Positions 15,859 to 23,930 of a stretch of DNA of 64,000 bases are shown here, piece by piece (position 1 is the first letter of the stretch; each line of letters starts with the position of its first letter). The position numbers were made by a program, and so were the translations under genes. Origin of the DNA: Microbacterium ulmi. Lineage in GTDB: Bacteria; Actinomycetota; Actinomycetes; Actinomycetales; Microbacteriaceae. The notes beneath the pieces are model-generated. The model was not told where the DNA came from, made no database searches, and saw only the letters and a program-made list of their open reading frames with translations. Location: positions 500,247 to 564,246 of the forward strand of contig NZ_JAAOZF010000001.1 of NCBI RefSeq assembly GCF_011759705.1. The letters run 5' to 3'.

Positions 15859-17621
15859 CCCTCCGCGCCCGCAGGCGCTACGCCGTCTCGACGCGCACGG
15901 AGCGCGCGCGGGAAGCGACAGCCGAGCGGCCGGTCGAGGACTCGCGCTCGTCCGACGCGGCGACGCCCGCCCGCGTGCTGCGCGGAGCCATGCCGCCCCT
16001 CAGGCGATTCTGGCCCGGGGCAGCATCCGCTCTCCTGTCGGAAGGGTCCGCCGTCGCTCTGCTCGCCGTCAGCGCGTGGCTCATCGTGCGGGCGAGTGAG
16101 CGCCCGTCGATCATCTTCATCACGGCCGCCGTCGTGGGCGTGCGCCTGTTCGCTCTCACGCGGGCCGTCTTCCGGTACACGGATCGCCTCGCGTCCCACG
16201 ACGCCGCGCTTCGCCAGCTCGCCTCGACGCGGTCGACGCTCGTCCGCCGACTCATCCCGCTGGCTCCCGACGGGCTGGCCCGCACGGGCCGGGGGTCGGT
16301 GCTCGGCGCCCTCGTCGACGACGTCGACGACCTCCAGAGCCTTCCGCTGCGGGTCGTGCAGCCGCTCGTCGCGTCCGCGGCCGTCGCGCTGGGCGCGGTC
16401 GTCCTGGTCGCCGTCGTGCACGGCCCCGCAGCGCTGACGCTCCTCGCGTGCCTCGGCGCTGCGGCCGTCCTCGCCGTCGGGTGGGGGTGGGCTGCCGGCG
16501 CGAGGGCCGAGCGGGCGATCGCGCCCCTGCGCGGACGGCTCGCGGATGCCGTGCTCGACCACCTCGGGAGCCTCGACGTCCTGATCGCGAACGGGGCGGA
16601 GGCCGGCAGCCGCGAGCGCATCGCGACAGCGGATGCAGCGCTGCGCCGTGCGCTCGTGCGGAGGGCGGGCGCGGAGGCCGGGACCGCGGCCCTCGTGTCG
16701 CTCCTCGCAGGCGCCGCGTCGATCGCGGCCGTCGTCGTGTCGGCGCCGGCGGCGGCATCCGGAGCCCTCTCCGGACCTGCTCTGGCCGTCGCGGTCCTCG
16801 TGCCGATGGCGACGTTCGAGGTCTTCGCCGCGGTCGCGCTCGCCGCCTCGGCGTGGCGCCGGGTGCACGCTTCCGCGGCGCGCATCGCGGACGCGCTCCC
16901 GTCGGCGCTTCCTGACGGGCTCGTGGCCGAGACGGTGCCGGCCACGGGCGACGCCCCGCCGCTCGGGCGGGGGGTCGTGCTGCGAGGCGTCACGGCGTGC
17001 TGGCCCGGGGCGGCGGAGCCCTCGCTGGACGGCCTGGACCTCGACGTCCGCCCCGGTGAGCGCATCCTGGTCGTCGGGTCGTCCGGCTCGGGCAAGACGA
17101 CGCTCGCGCATGTCCTCGTGCGCTTCCTCGACATCGAAGGCACGTACGAGATCGGCGGCGTCTCGGTGCGCGGGCTCGCGGGCGACGACGTGCGACGCAC
17201 CGTCGGGCTGTGCGAGCAGCGGCCCATGCTCTTCGACGAGGACATCCGCCAGAACCTGCTGTTCGCCCGCGACACGGCGACGGATGCCGAGCTCGAGGAC
17301 GTGCTCGCCCGTGTCGGCCTCGGGGAGTGGCTGAGCGAGCGCGGCGGCCTCGGCGCGCGCGTCGGCGAGCGCGGCGGCCTCGTCTCGGGCGGGCAGGCCC
17401 AGCGCATCGCGCTCGCCCGCGCCCTCCTGCGAGGCTTCCCCGTGCTCGTGCTCGACGAGCCGACGGCGGGGGTCGATCCCGAGGCGTCCGATGCCCTCCT
17501 CACGGATCTGCTGTCGGCGGTCCGCGAGGATCAGGCCGTCGTGCTGATCTCGCACGTCGCGGTGCCTGCGGGACTCGTGGACCGCGTCGTGAGGCTCGAC
17601 GCCGGTCGTCTGGTCGTCTGA
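15855..17621 (+). CDS. cydC: Cysteine/glutathione ABC exporter subunit CydC
   Basis: A 588-residue partner of CydD. The start is GTG 15855 inside the cydD stop (GTGA), giving translational coupling; the open frame continues far upstream but only as shadow sequence. The membrane domain begins near LRRFWPGAASALLSEGSAVALL and the ATPase domain has VVGSSGSGKTTLAHVLVRF, LVSGGQAQRIALARALLRG and VLVLDEPTAGVDP. It closes the cydABDC operon. Confidence 0.94.
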   Translation: MTLRARRRYAVSTRTERAREATAERPVEDSRSSDAATPARVLRGAMPPLRRFWPGAASALLSEGSAVALLAVSAWLIVRASERPSIIFITAAVVGVRLFALTRAVFRYTDRLASHDAALRQLASTRSTLVRRLIPLAPDGLARTGRGSVLGALVDDVDDLQSLPLRVVQPLVASAAVALGAVVLVAVVHGPAALTLLACLGAAAVLAVGWGWAAGARAERAIAPLRGRLADAVLDHLGSLDVLIANGAEAGSRERIATADAALRRALVRRAGAEAGTAALVSLLAGAASIAAVVVSAPAAASGALSGPALAVAVLVPMATFEVFAAVALAASAWRRVHASAARIADALPSALPDGLVAETVPATGDAPPLGRGVVLRGVTACWPGAAEPSLDGLDLDVRPGERILVVGSSGSGKTTLAHVLVRFLDIEGTYEIGGVSVRGLAGDDVRRTVGLCEQRPMLFDEDIRQNLLFARDTATDAELEDVLARVGLGEWLSERGGLGARVGERGGLVSGGQAQRIALARALLRGFPVLVLDEPTAGVDPEASDALLTDLLSAVREDQAVVLISHVAVPAGLVDRVVRLDAGRLVV

Positions 17622-17985
17622 GGGACAGGAGGGGCGGCGCCGCGTCTCCCCAGACGGTTCGGAGCCACCCCTCCTCCTTCGCACGCCCATGTGCGGCCCC
17701 CACAGCGCACATGTGCCGCTCGCTGCTCGGCGACAGGTGCGCCGCGGCGAGTCGTTGCGTGGACCACGCCCGACGTGGGCCACGAAGCACAGGGGACAGC
17801 ATCCCTCAGGCGATCGCGGGGATCCGACCGGAACCGTCCGATCCGGAAAGTCCGGAATCTCCGACGGCGCCCCGTCACCGGGATCCCGAGTCGTCGAGAC
17901 CCGCCTGCGGATGCCGGTTCCGGCGACGGCCGATGGTATATATGGGAGACCTTTCGGGCACCGAAAGGCTTATCTGGGGAGATGA
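17622..17985. other. Intergenic region with inverted repeats before the HTH/DUF2690 gene
   Basis: About 364 bp without a supported gene. CATGTGC (17688-17694) and GCACATG (17707-17713) form a 7-bp inverted repeat. TCCGGAaagTCCGGA occupies 17842-17856. A TATATAT -10-like element lies at 17936-17943, with TTCCGG about 17 bp upstream as a weak -35. Confidence 0.45.
17950..17968. promoter_or_regulatory. Perfect 8-bp inverted repeat before the HTH/DUF2690 gene
   Basis: CCTTTCGG-gca-CCGAAAGG, starting about 7 bp after the TATATAT element and ending 17 bp before the ATG at 17986. It could be an operator overlapping the transcription start or a hairpin that masks the GGGGAG ribosome-binding site. 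Confidence 0.6.
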
Positions 17986-18840
17986 ATGTCCAACGACGTT
18001 TCCGCGTCGGTGCTCGCTGAGGACGGGCCCGCGCATGACACGGTCGAGCGGCTCGCAGCCGACCTGCGAAAGCTCCGCCTCGAAGCCGACAGCCCGACGC
18101 TGTCGAAGCTGCAGAGCGACACCGGCATCTCGCGCACCGTGCTCTCGGAGGCCTTCGCCGGCAAGCAGCTGCCTTCCGCGCGCACGATCGACTCGATCGC
18201 ACGCGCGTGCGGGTCCGACCCGCACGACTGGATCGATCGCCGCGACGCCCTGGCGAGGGCACGGGCCTCGAGCTCCGCTCCCGCCGGCGAGCAGCCCGCC
18301 GCGCACCCTGCCGCGCACCCTGCCGAGCAGCGACGGGCCGGGGTCTCACGCCGCGCGGTCGCATGGCTCGTGGGCGGAGCCTTCGCAGCGGGGGTCGCCG
18401 CGAGCGCCGTCGTCACGCTCGTGCTCGTGCCGATGCTCGTCCCCGGCGCACCCGCCGCACATCGGGCGGAACCGGCGATCACGGTCGCGTCGGGCGAAGA
18501 CCCCGCGCAGACCCCGTGCGTCGACGACGCCCGGGTCGCGACGGCAGACACGCGCGCCGACGACTCGCTGCTCGAGATCGTGTGGTCGGACGCGTGCCAG
18601 GCGGGCTGGGGCCGCGTCACGCGCTATGACGGCCTCTACGCCGGCAACACGGTGACGATCGCGATCTACCCCGAGCCCGCGCCTGACGGCCCCGATCGCC
18701 AGGAGGCGACGGAGCACGACGTGCAGGGTGCGTACACGACTCTCGTCGTGCGGCCGACTCCCGACACCCTGCTGTGCGCGGAAGGCAGCGTCACGGTCGA
18801 CGGCGATCGCATCGACCTCGGCGACCCGCTCTGCATCTGA
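17986..18840 (+). CDS. Membrane-anchored HTH (XRE-like) protein with DUF2690 domain
   Basis: A 284-residue protein in three parts. An N-terminal helix-turn-helix (about residues 15-85) contains SPTLSKLQSDTGISRTVLSEAFAG. It is followed by an Ala/Pro linker and one membrane helix (about residues 125-152, VAWLVGGAFAAGVAASAVVTLVLVP, approximate ends). The extracytoplasmic part resembles DUF2690: PCVDDARVATADT, then LLEIVWSDACQAGWGRVTRYDGL with paired Cys. Such proteins in Streptomyces couple a cytoplasmic HTH to an outside domain, but their signal and targets are unknown. GGGGAG precedes ATG 17986. It appears monocistronic. Confidence 0.82.
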   Translation: MSNDVSASVLAEDGPAHDTVERLAADLRKLRLEADSPTLSKLQSDTGISRTVLSEAFAGKQLPSARTIDSIARACGSDPHDWIDRRDALARARASSSAPAGEQPAAHPAAHPAEQRRAGVSRRAVAWLVGGAFAAGVAASAVVTLVLVPMLVPGAPAAHRAEPAITVASGEDPAQTPCVDDARVATADTRADDSLLEIVWSDACQAGWGRVTRYDGLYAGNTVTIAIYPEPAPDGPDRQEATEHDVQGAYTTLVVRPTPDTLLCAEGSVTVDGDRIDLGDPLCI

Positions 18841-18843
18841 GTC

Positions 18844-18868
18844 GGCCGGAGTGGCTCCGGTTCCGGCC
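18844..18868 (+). terminator. Possible terminator hairpin after the HTH/DUF2690 gene
   Basis: GGCCGGA and TCCGGCC form a 7-bp stem just after the stop codon at 18840. No U-tract follows; instead the CTGG-rich hexamer repeat begins. Confidence 0.35.
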
Positions 18869-18924
18869 TGGCTCTGGTTCTGGTTCTGGTTCTCGCTCTG
18901 GCTCTGGTTCTGGCTCTGGCTAGG
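18863..18924. repeat. CTGGTT/CTGGCT hexamer repeat
   Basis: About ten tandem hexamers of CTGGTT or CTGGCT (one TCGCTC variant) fill the gap between two convergent genes and abut the stop codon of the GNAT gene. It is simple-sequence DNA and likely to vary in copy number. Confidence 0.85.
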
Positions 18925-19522
18925 GCTCGAGCGAGAGTCCGAAGGCCTGCACGCCCTCGTGCGACGGAAGCGGCTCGAACCCGAGCCGGGGGTAGAACGC
19001 GATGGCACCGCCGTTGTCGATCGACGCGGCCAGATGGAGGCCCGTCGCACCGCGTGCACGGAGCGCCGCGACGAGCGTCTCGACGAGCCGGCGCCCCCAC
19101 CCCTGTCGCTGGGCCTCGGGCAGGAGGTCGATGTGCAGGTGCGCGGGGTACGCGTCGCCGTACGGCTCGGCACCCGCCCTGCGCCCGTAGGCGTAGGTCA
19201 GGATGCCGTCCTGGCGCGTGCGCACCTCTGCGGGCAGCGGCCACCTCCCCGCGAACCGCGGCCACCACTCGTCGTGGAACCAGTCCTCGAACGCACGCGT
19301 GTCGGGTGCGCACACGACGTAGCCCACGACGCGGCCGTCGTCGGACTCGACGACGAAGGCGAGATCGGGATGCCGCGCCACGTACGGCAGCACGAAGACC
19401 TCCGCCCAGAGGGCGTCGTCGTCGAGCACGCCGGTGGCATCCGTGCCGCTGTCGGCGGTGCGGAGGCAGATGTCGGCGAGCGCGGGCTCGTCGCCGTGTG
19501 CGAAGGGGCGGATCCGCGGCAT
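18920..19522 (-). CDS. GNAT-family N-acetyltransferase
   Basis: A 200-residue acetyltransferase of the GNAT fold. IRPFAHGDEPALADICLRT starts the first strand and helix, GRVVGYVVCAPDT is strand 4, and LLPEAQRQGWGRRLVETLVAALRARG is the acetyl-CoA pyrophosphate-binding loop (Q/RxxGxG/A). It ends with AIAFYPRLGFEPLPSHEGV. The substrate is unknown, with some resemblance to glucosaminidase-associated acetyltransferases. TAGACT lies 6 nt before the ATG, suggesting a leaderless transcript. It sits 9 bp after modC but has its own promoter-like element within the modC distal region's upstream side. Confidence 0.88.
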   Translation of the reverse strand: MPRIRPFAHGDEPALADICLRTADSGTDATGVLDDDALWAEVFVLPYVARHPDLAFVVESDDGRVVGYVVCAPDTRAFEDWFHDEWWPRFAGRWPLPAEVRTRQDGILTYAYGRRAGAEPYGDAYPAHLHIDLLPEAQRQGWGRRLVETLVAALRARGATGLHLAASIDNGGAIAFYPRLGFEPLPSHEGVQAFGLSLEP

Positions 19523-19531
19523 CCGCCGAGT

Positions 19532-20671
19532 CTACGACTCGGGTGCGGGGGCGTCGGCGGACGCCGGCCGGACGACGGGGAGGAACCGGACGTTGGTCTC
19601 GGCGAGTCGCAGCTGGACGGGCACGCCGGGCGCGAGGCCGAGCGCGGCATCCGGGGCGAGATCCACCGCGACGACGGGCGGATCGGTGTGCACGCGCACG
19701 CCCGCGGGCGTCTGCTCGAGGCGCACGACGCGCGCGACCCACTCCCCCGCGGCCTCGCGGCCGGCCGTGAGGCGGAGCGTACCCGTCCATGTCGTCGCGT
19801 CGACGCGCTCGAGCCGCACGGCGCCGGGACGGAACACGGCGGCGGCCTCCGCTCCCTCGCGCAGCTCGTCGTCCTGCCCGCCGAGTCCCAATGACAGCCC
19901 GCCGCGCTCCCAGCGCCCGTCGGCGACGCGGCCCGTCACCCGGTTGAGCCCTGCGACCGCCGCCGCGAATCCCGTCGCGGGAGAGGAGAGGATGTCGCGG
20001 ACCGCTCCTTCCTGCGTCACGACGCCCTCTTCGAGCACGACCATGCGGTGTGCCAGCGCGACGGCGTCGACGGCGTCGTGCGTCGCGACGATCGCGGTCG
20101 TGCGCGTCGAGGCGAGCTGCTCCTGCAGGACGGCGCGCACGGCGTCGCCCGTCTCGGGGTCGAGCGATGTGAGCGGCTCGTCGAGGAGCAGGACGGCGGG
20201 CGTCGTCGCGAGCGCGCGGGCGATCGCGACCCGCTGCTGCTGTCCGCCCGACAGCTCGGCGGGACGCCGCCGGCCCATGCCGTCGAGACCCACGCGCCAC
20301 AGCCACTCGTCCGCCTCGGCGTCGGCGACCGACGCCACGATGCCCTGAGCGCGCGGCCCGAACGCGATGTTCTCGTGCGCCGTGAGATGCGGGAACAGGC
20401 GTGCGTCCTGGCTGAGGAGAACGACCCGGCGGGCAGAGGGCTGCACGTGCATGCGGCGCCTGGCACCCGAGTCGACGATGCGGTCGCCGACGCGGATCTC
20501 GCCTTCTGCAAGCCGCACGAGACCCGCGAGCGCCGCGAGCAGCGTCGACTTGCCCGCGCCGCTGGGGCCCATGAGGGCGACGACCTCGCCGGCGTCCGCC
20601 GCGATCGCCGCGTCCAGCCGGAACACGCCGCGCCGCACGACGACGTGGGCGTCGAGCGTCTCGCCGCTCAT
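19532..20671 (-). CDS. modC: Molybdate ABC transporter ATP-binding protein
   Basis: A 379-residue ATPase of the molybdate importer. Walker A is MGPSGAGKSTLLAALAG, the signature is ELSGGQQQRVAIARAL, Walker B is AVLLLDEPLTSLD and the switch His is in VATHDAVDA. The C-terminal 130 residues form a MOP/TOBE-like regulatory domain (LRLTAGREAAGEWVARV, PGVPVQLRLAETNVRFLPV). It is the last gene of the regulator-modA-modB-modC run, about 30 bp after modB. Confidence 0.93.
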   Translation of the reverse strand: MSGETLDAHVVVRRGVFRLDAAIAADAGEVVALMGPSGAGKSTLLAALAGLVRLAEGEIRVGDRIVDSGARRRMHVQPSARRVVLLSQDARLFPHLTAHENIAFGPRAQGIVASVADAEADEWLWRVGLDGMGRRRPAELSGGQQQRVAIARALATTPAVLLLDEPLTSLDPETGDAVRAVLQEQLASTRTTAIVATHDAVDAVALAHRMVVLEEGVVTQEGAVRDILSSPATGFAAAVAGLNRVTGRVADGRWERGGLSLGLGGQDDELREGAEAAAVFRPGAVRLERVDATTWTGTLRLTAGREAAGEWVARVVRLEQTPAGVRVHTDPPVVAVDLAPDAALGLAPGVPVQLRLAETNVRFLPVVRPASADAPAPES

Positions 20672-20702
20672 CGCGGCCCGGCCGTCGAGAGAGGCATCCG
20701 GG

Positions 20703-21506
20703 TCATCGCGGCGACCCCGGGCGCCAGGCGCGCACGAGGAGCAGCACCGCGATCGCCGTCACGAGAAGGAGCAGCGCGAGCGCGACGGCCGTTCCCTGCG
20801 ACACCCCCGCGCCGTTGAAGGCCGTGTAGATCGCGAGCGGCATCGTCTGCGTCACGCCGGGGCTGTTGCCCGCGAACAGGGCCGTCGCGCCGAACTCCCC
20901 GATCGCGCGCGCGAAGCACAGCACGATGCCCGCGACCAGCCCGGGCGATGCGAGGGGCAGCGTGACGCGTCCGAGGATCGTCCAGCGTCCGGCGCCGAGC
21001 GCCGCGGCCGCCTGCTCGTAGCCCGTGCCTGTCGTGCGCAGCGACCCCTCGAGCGCGAGCACGAGGAACGGCAGCGCGACGAACGTCTGCGCGAGGACGA
21101 CCGCGGTGGTGGTGAACGGGATCCGCAGGCCCCATTCGCCCAGCACGCCGCCGAGCCAGCTCGTGCGGCCGAACAGGAACAGCAGCGCGACGCCCCCCAC
21201 CATGGGCGGGAGGACGAGCGGCACCGTCACGACGGCGCGCAGGACAGCCGCCAGGCGCGGGCCGCTGCGCGCGATCACGAGCGCGAGCGGAACCCCGACG
21301 AGAACGCACGCCGTCGTCGCGACGGCGCCCGTCCCGAGCGAGAGCAGGAGCGCGGAGAGCGCTTCCGGAGAGCTCACATCGGCCCACAGCGTCGGCCAGT
21401 CGACGCGCGCGACGAGGGCTGCGAGCGGGAGGACGAGAAGCGCGAGGCCGACGATCGCGGGGATCAGCAGGACCTGCGGCACGAACCCCGCTCGCGCCGG
21501 CGTCAC
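20703..21506 (-). CDS. modB: Molybdate ABC transporter permease
   Basis: A 267-residue permease with five to six membrane helices and the EAA-type loop GYEQAAAALGAGRWTILGRVTLPLASPG. FARAIGEFGATALFAGNSPGVTQTMPLAIY is the ModB hallmark region. GTG 21506 overlaps the modA stop (GTGA), a translational coupling, so the longer open frame upstream is not real. It forms the channel for ModA-delivered molybdate or tungstate. Confidence 0.93.
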   Translation of the reverse strand: MTPARAGFVPQVLLIPAIVGLALLVLPLAALVARVDWPTLWADVSSPEALSALLLSLGTGAVATTACVLVGVPLALVIARSGPRLAAVLRAVVTVPLVLPPMVGGVALLFLFGRTSWLGGVLGEWGLRIPFTTTAVVLAQTFVALPFLVLALEGSLRTTGTGYEQAAAALGAGRWTILGRVTLPLASPGLVAGIVLCFARAIGEFGATALFAGNSPGVTQTMPLAIYTAFNGAGVSQGTAVALALLLLVTAIAVLLLVRAWRPGSPR

Positions 21507-22297
21507 GGGGCTCCGAATCCCAGGTCCTGGAGGATCGCCTGGCCCTCGGGGCCGCGCACGAAGGCGACGAAGGCGGCTGCGGCATCCGGGTTCGCACTGT
21601 CTGCGAGCGCCACGAGCGGATACCGGTTGACGACGTCGGCAGCGCCTTCGGGCACGAACGACTCGACGTCGTCGCGCGAGCGCACGTCCGTCGCGTACAC
21701 GAGTCCCGCGTCGGCTTCGTCGGCTGCGACCTTCGTGAGGACGGCCGTGACGTTCTGCTCGAGGCTCGCGGGCGTCACGACGACGCCGGCGTCGTCGAGG
21801 AGCGTGCGCGATGCCGCGCCGCACGGCACCTCGGGTGCGCACAGCACGACCGTCACGCTGTCGTCGCCGAGGTCGGAGAGATCCTCGACCTCGCCGGGAT
21901 TGCCGGTCGGAACGACGACGACGAGCGTGTTCGTCGCGAACAGCTCCGCACCCGTCGCGAGACCGGCATCCGTCACCTTCTTCATGTTGGCCTCGTCGGC
22001 CGAGGCGAACACGTCGACCGGAGCGCCCTCGATGAGCTGCGTGGCGAGTGTGCTCGAGCCGTCGTACACGATGGGCAGGATATCGACACCGGGGTTCGCC
22101 TGCTCGAACTCCTCCGCGATCGTGTCGAACGCCGCCTTGAGGGATGCCGCGGCGAACACCGTCAGGGTTCCGCCGAGCTCCTCGGTCTCGCCCGGCAGCG
22201 GTGTGGCGGTGGGTGAGGAGTCCGCCTGCGACGCGCAGCCGCTGAGAAGGAGGGACGCCGCGACCGCGGTGGTGGCGAGGATGCGGATCGTGCGCAT
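21503..22297 (-). CDS. modA: Molybdate-binding lipoprotein ModA
   Basis: A 264-residue substrate-binding protein. A lipoprotein signal ends in LLSGC with the lipid-modified Cys at residue 21. LTVFAAASLKAAFDTIAEEF opens the mature fold, and the oxyanion-contacting regions YDGSSTLATQLIEGAPVDVFASAD and LVYATDVRS are present. It delivers molybdate to ModBC. Its ATG lies one base after the stop of the TOBE regulator, making a regulator-modABC operon. Confidence 0.95.
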   Translation of the reverse strand: MRTIRILATTAVAASLLLSGCASQADSSPTATPLPGETEELGGTLTVFAAASLKAAFDTIAEEFEQANPGVDILPIVYDGSSTLATQLIEGAPVDVFASADEANMKKVTDAGLATGAELFATNTLVVVVPTGNPGEVEDLSDLGDDSVTVVLCAPEVPCGAASRTLLDDAGVVVTPASLEQNVTAVLTKVAADEADAGLVYATDVRSRDDVESFVPEGAADVVNRYPLVALADSANPDAAAAFVAFVRGPEGQAILQDLGFGAP

Positions 22298-22298
22298 G

Positions 22299-22688
22299 TC
22301 AGTCCTTCGGGGTCTCGACGATGACGGTCGTGGCTTTCACGACGGCTGTGGCGAGCGAGCCGACCTCGAGGCCGAGCTCGCGGACGGCCTCGGCCGACAT
22401 GAGCGACACGACGCGGTGCGGACCGGCCTGCAGGTCGACCTGGGCCATGATCCCGTCGACCTGCACGCGCGTGACGATCCCCGTGAAGCGATTGCGGGCG
22501 CTCGAGAGCACGTCGCCGGGCTCGGCCGGCGCCGCCGCGAGCTCGACGGCCCGCGCTGCGAGCGCGTCGCCGGGGATCTCCGCAGGCGTCCCGATCGCGG
22601 GAAGCAGGCCCTGGTCGACCCAGCGGCGCACGGTGTCGTCCGAGACTCCGAGCAGTCGGGCGGCGTCGGCGATGCGATACCTCTGCAT
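22299..22688 (-). CDS. MerR-type HTH/TOBE molybdate-responsive regulator
   Basis: A 129-residue protein. The N-terminal MerR/excisionase-type HTH (YRIADAARLLGVSDDTVRRWVDQGLLP) is joined to a single TOBE/MOP domain (ARNRFTGIVTRVQVDGIMAQVDL, VVSLMSAEAVRELGLEVGSLATAVVKAT). TOBE domains bind molybdate, so this is probably the molybdate sensor of the operon. TACGGT 6 nt before the ATG suggests leaderless transcription. It is divergent from the moeB-moaD operon across 135 bp and could control both. Confidence 0.88.
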   Translation of the reverse strand: MQRYRIADAARLLGVSDDTVRRWVDQGLLPAIGTPAEIPGDALAARAVELAAAPAEPGDVLSSARNRFTGIVTRVQVDGIMAQVDLQAGPHRVVSLMSAEAVRELGLEVGSLATAVVKATTVIVETPKD

Positions 22689-22823
22689 GGAGCGACCGTA
22701 GCACCCGCATGTGCGGATGCTCCACGAGCAATCGTCCGCACCCGCGGAGATGCTCGATCGCGTGCCGCGCGATGCGCACCGGGGCCCGGACCCGCGGCGA
22801 GCGTGCGCGCGTACGCTGAACGC

Positions 22824-23930
22824 ATGCCGTTCCCTCCGCTCGTCGAGCCCGTCGCAGCGCTCTCCGACGCCGAGCGCGCACGCACCGCCCGGCACGTGAT
22901 CCTCGCGGGTCTCGGCGACCTCGGTCAGCGCCGGATCGCCGCCGCGCACGTCGCCGTGATCGGCGCGGGGGGGCTCGGCTCGCCCGTCGTGCTCGCGCTC
23001 GCCGCGGCCGGCGTCGGAACCCTCACCGTCGTCGACGACGACGTCGTGGAGCTGTCGAACCTCCAGCGCCAGGTGCTGCACCGCAGACAGGATGCCGGCA
23101 CGTCCAAGGCCGACAGCGCCGTCCGCGCTGCCGCCGCCCTCTCCGACACCGTCGTCGTCCCCGTGAGAGAGAGGCTCACGGCCGCGAACGCGGCGGGCCT
23201 GCTCGCGGGAGCCGACCTCGTCATCGACGGGTCGGACCTGTTCGAGACCCGCGAGGCGGTCGCGGCCGCGGCGGAGGAGCTCGGCATCCCGCTCGTGTGG
23301 GGCACAGTGCAGGAGTTCGATGCGCAGGTCACCGTCTTCTGGAGCCGTCCTCCCGCGGGGGCCGCGCCCGTCGTCCTCGCCGACCTCTACCCCCCGGGCA
23401 GCGTCGGCGCCGTGCCGTCGTGCGCCGACGTGGGAGTGCTCGGAGCCCTGTGCCTCCAGGTCGGATCGCTCCTCGCGCTCGAGGCGATCAAGCTCGTCGC
23501 GGGGATCGGCGAGCCGCTGCTCGGGCGCGTCCTCGTGATCGACGCGCTGCGCGCCCGGCAGACCGAGGTGCCCTTGCGGGCGACGGATGCCGCGGCCTCC
23601 GCTGCCCCCGCACGCACGGCCGCGGCGGCGCCGGCTCCCGCAGGACGCCATCCCATCACGGCGGTCGGGCCGAGCGCCCTCGCCGACACGCTCGTGATCG
23701 ACGTCCGCGAGGCCCACGAGGTCGCGACCGGCATGATCCCCGGCGCGCGGCATGTCCCGCTCGGAGAGCTCCTCGCGAACCCCGGCGCCGTCGAAGGCCC
23801 CGTCGTGATCGTGTGCCAGACCGCGGTCCGGTCGCGGTACGCCGCCGAGGCGCTGCGCGCCGCGGGGGTCGAGGCATCGATCCTCGCGGGCGGCATGGAG
23901 GCGTGGACCGCGTCGAAGGCGACCGCATGA
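22824..23930 (+). CDS. moeB: MoeB/ThiF adenylyltransferase fused to rhodanese
   Basis: A 368-residue E1-like enzyme that adenylates the C-terminus of MoaD, with a C-terminal rhodanese domain that can supply sulfur (MOCS3-like layout). The nucleotide loop is AVIGAGGLGSPVVLALAAAG (residues 44-63). Cys200 in GAVPSCADVGVLG is conserved, and the rhodanese active loop is CQTAVRS with Cys331. The two zinc-binding CxxC pairs of typical MoeB are absent: APVVLADLYPP stands at the first site, and no CxxC follows strand VLVIDAL. TACGCT 6 nt before ATG 22824 suggests a leaderless start. Confidence 0.9.
   Translation: MPFPPLVEPVAALSDAERARTARHVILAGLGDLGQRRIAAAHVAVIGAGGLGSPVVLALAAAGVGTLTVVDDDVVELSNLQRQVLHRRQDAGTSKADSAVRAAAALSDTVVVPVRERLTAANAAGLLAGADLVIDGSDLFETREAVAAAAEELGIPLVWGTVQEFDAQVTVFWSRPPAGAAPVVLADLYPPGSVGAVPSCADVGVLGALCLQVGSLLALEAIKLVAGIGEPLLGRVLVIDALRARQTEVPLRATDAAASAAPARTAAAAPAPAGRHPITAVGPSALADTLVIDVREAHEVATGMIPGARHVPLGELLANPGAVEGPVVIVCQTAVRSRYAAEALRAAGVEASILAGGMEAWTASKATA

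Noticed and set aside
18863..18924. Coding extension of the GNAT gene through the hexamer repeat
   Set aside because: The GNAT stop codon at 18920 precedes it. The repeat is intergenic.
20367..22823. Long plus-strand frame leading into moeB
   Set aside because: It is antisense to modBA and the TOBE regulator, which have clear domains. moeB starts at ATG 22824 with its own -10.
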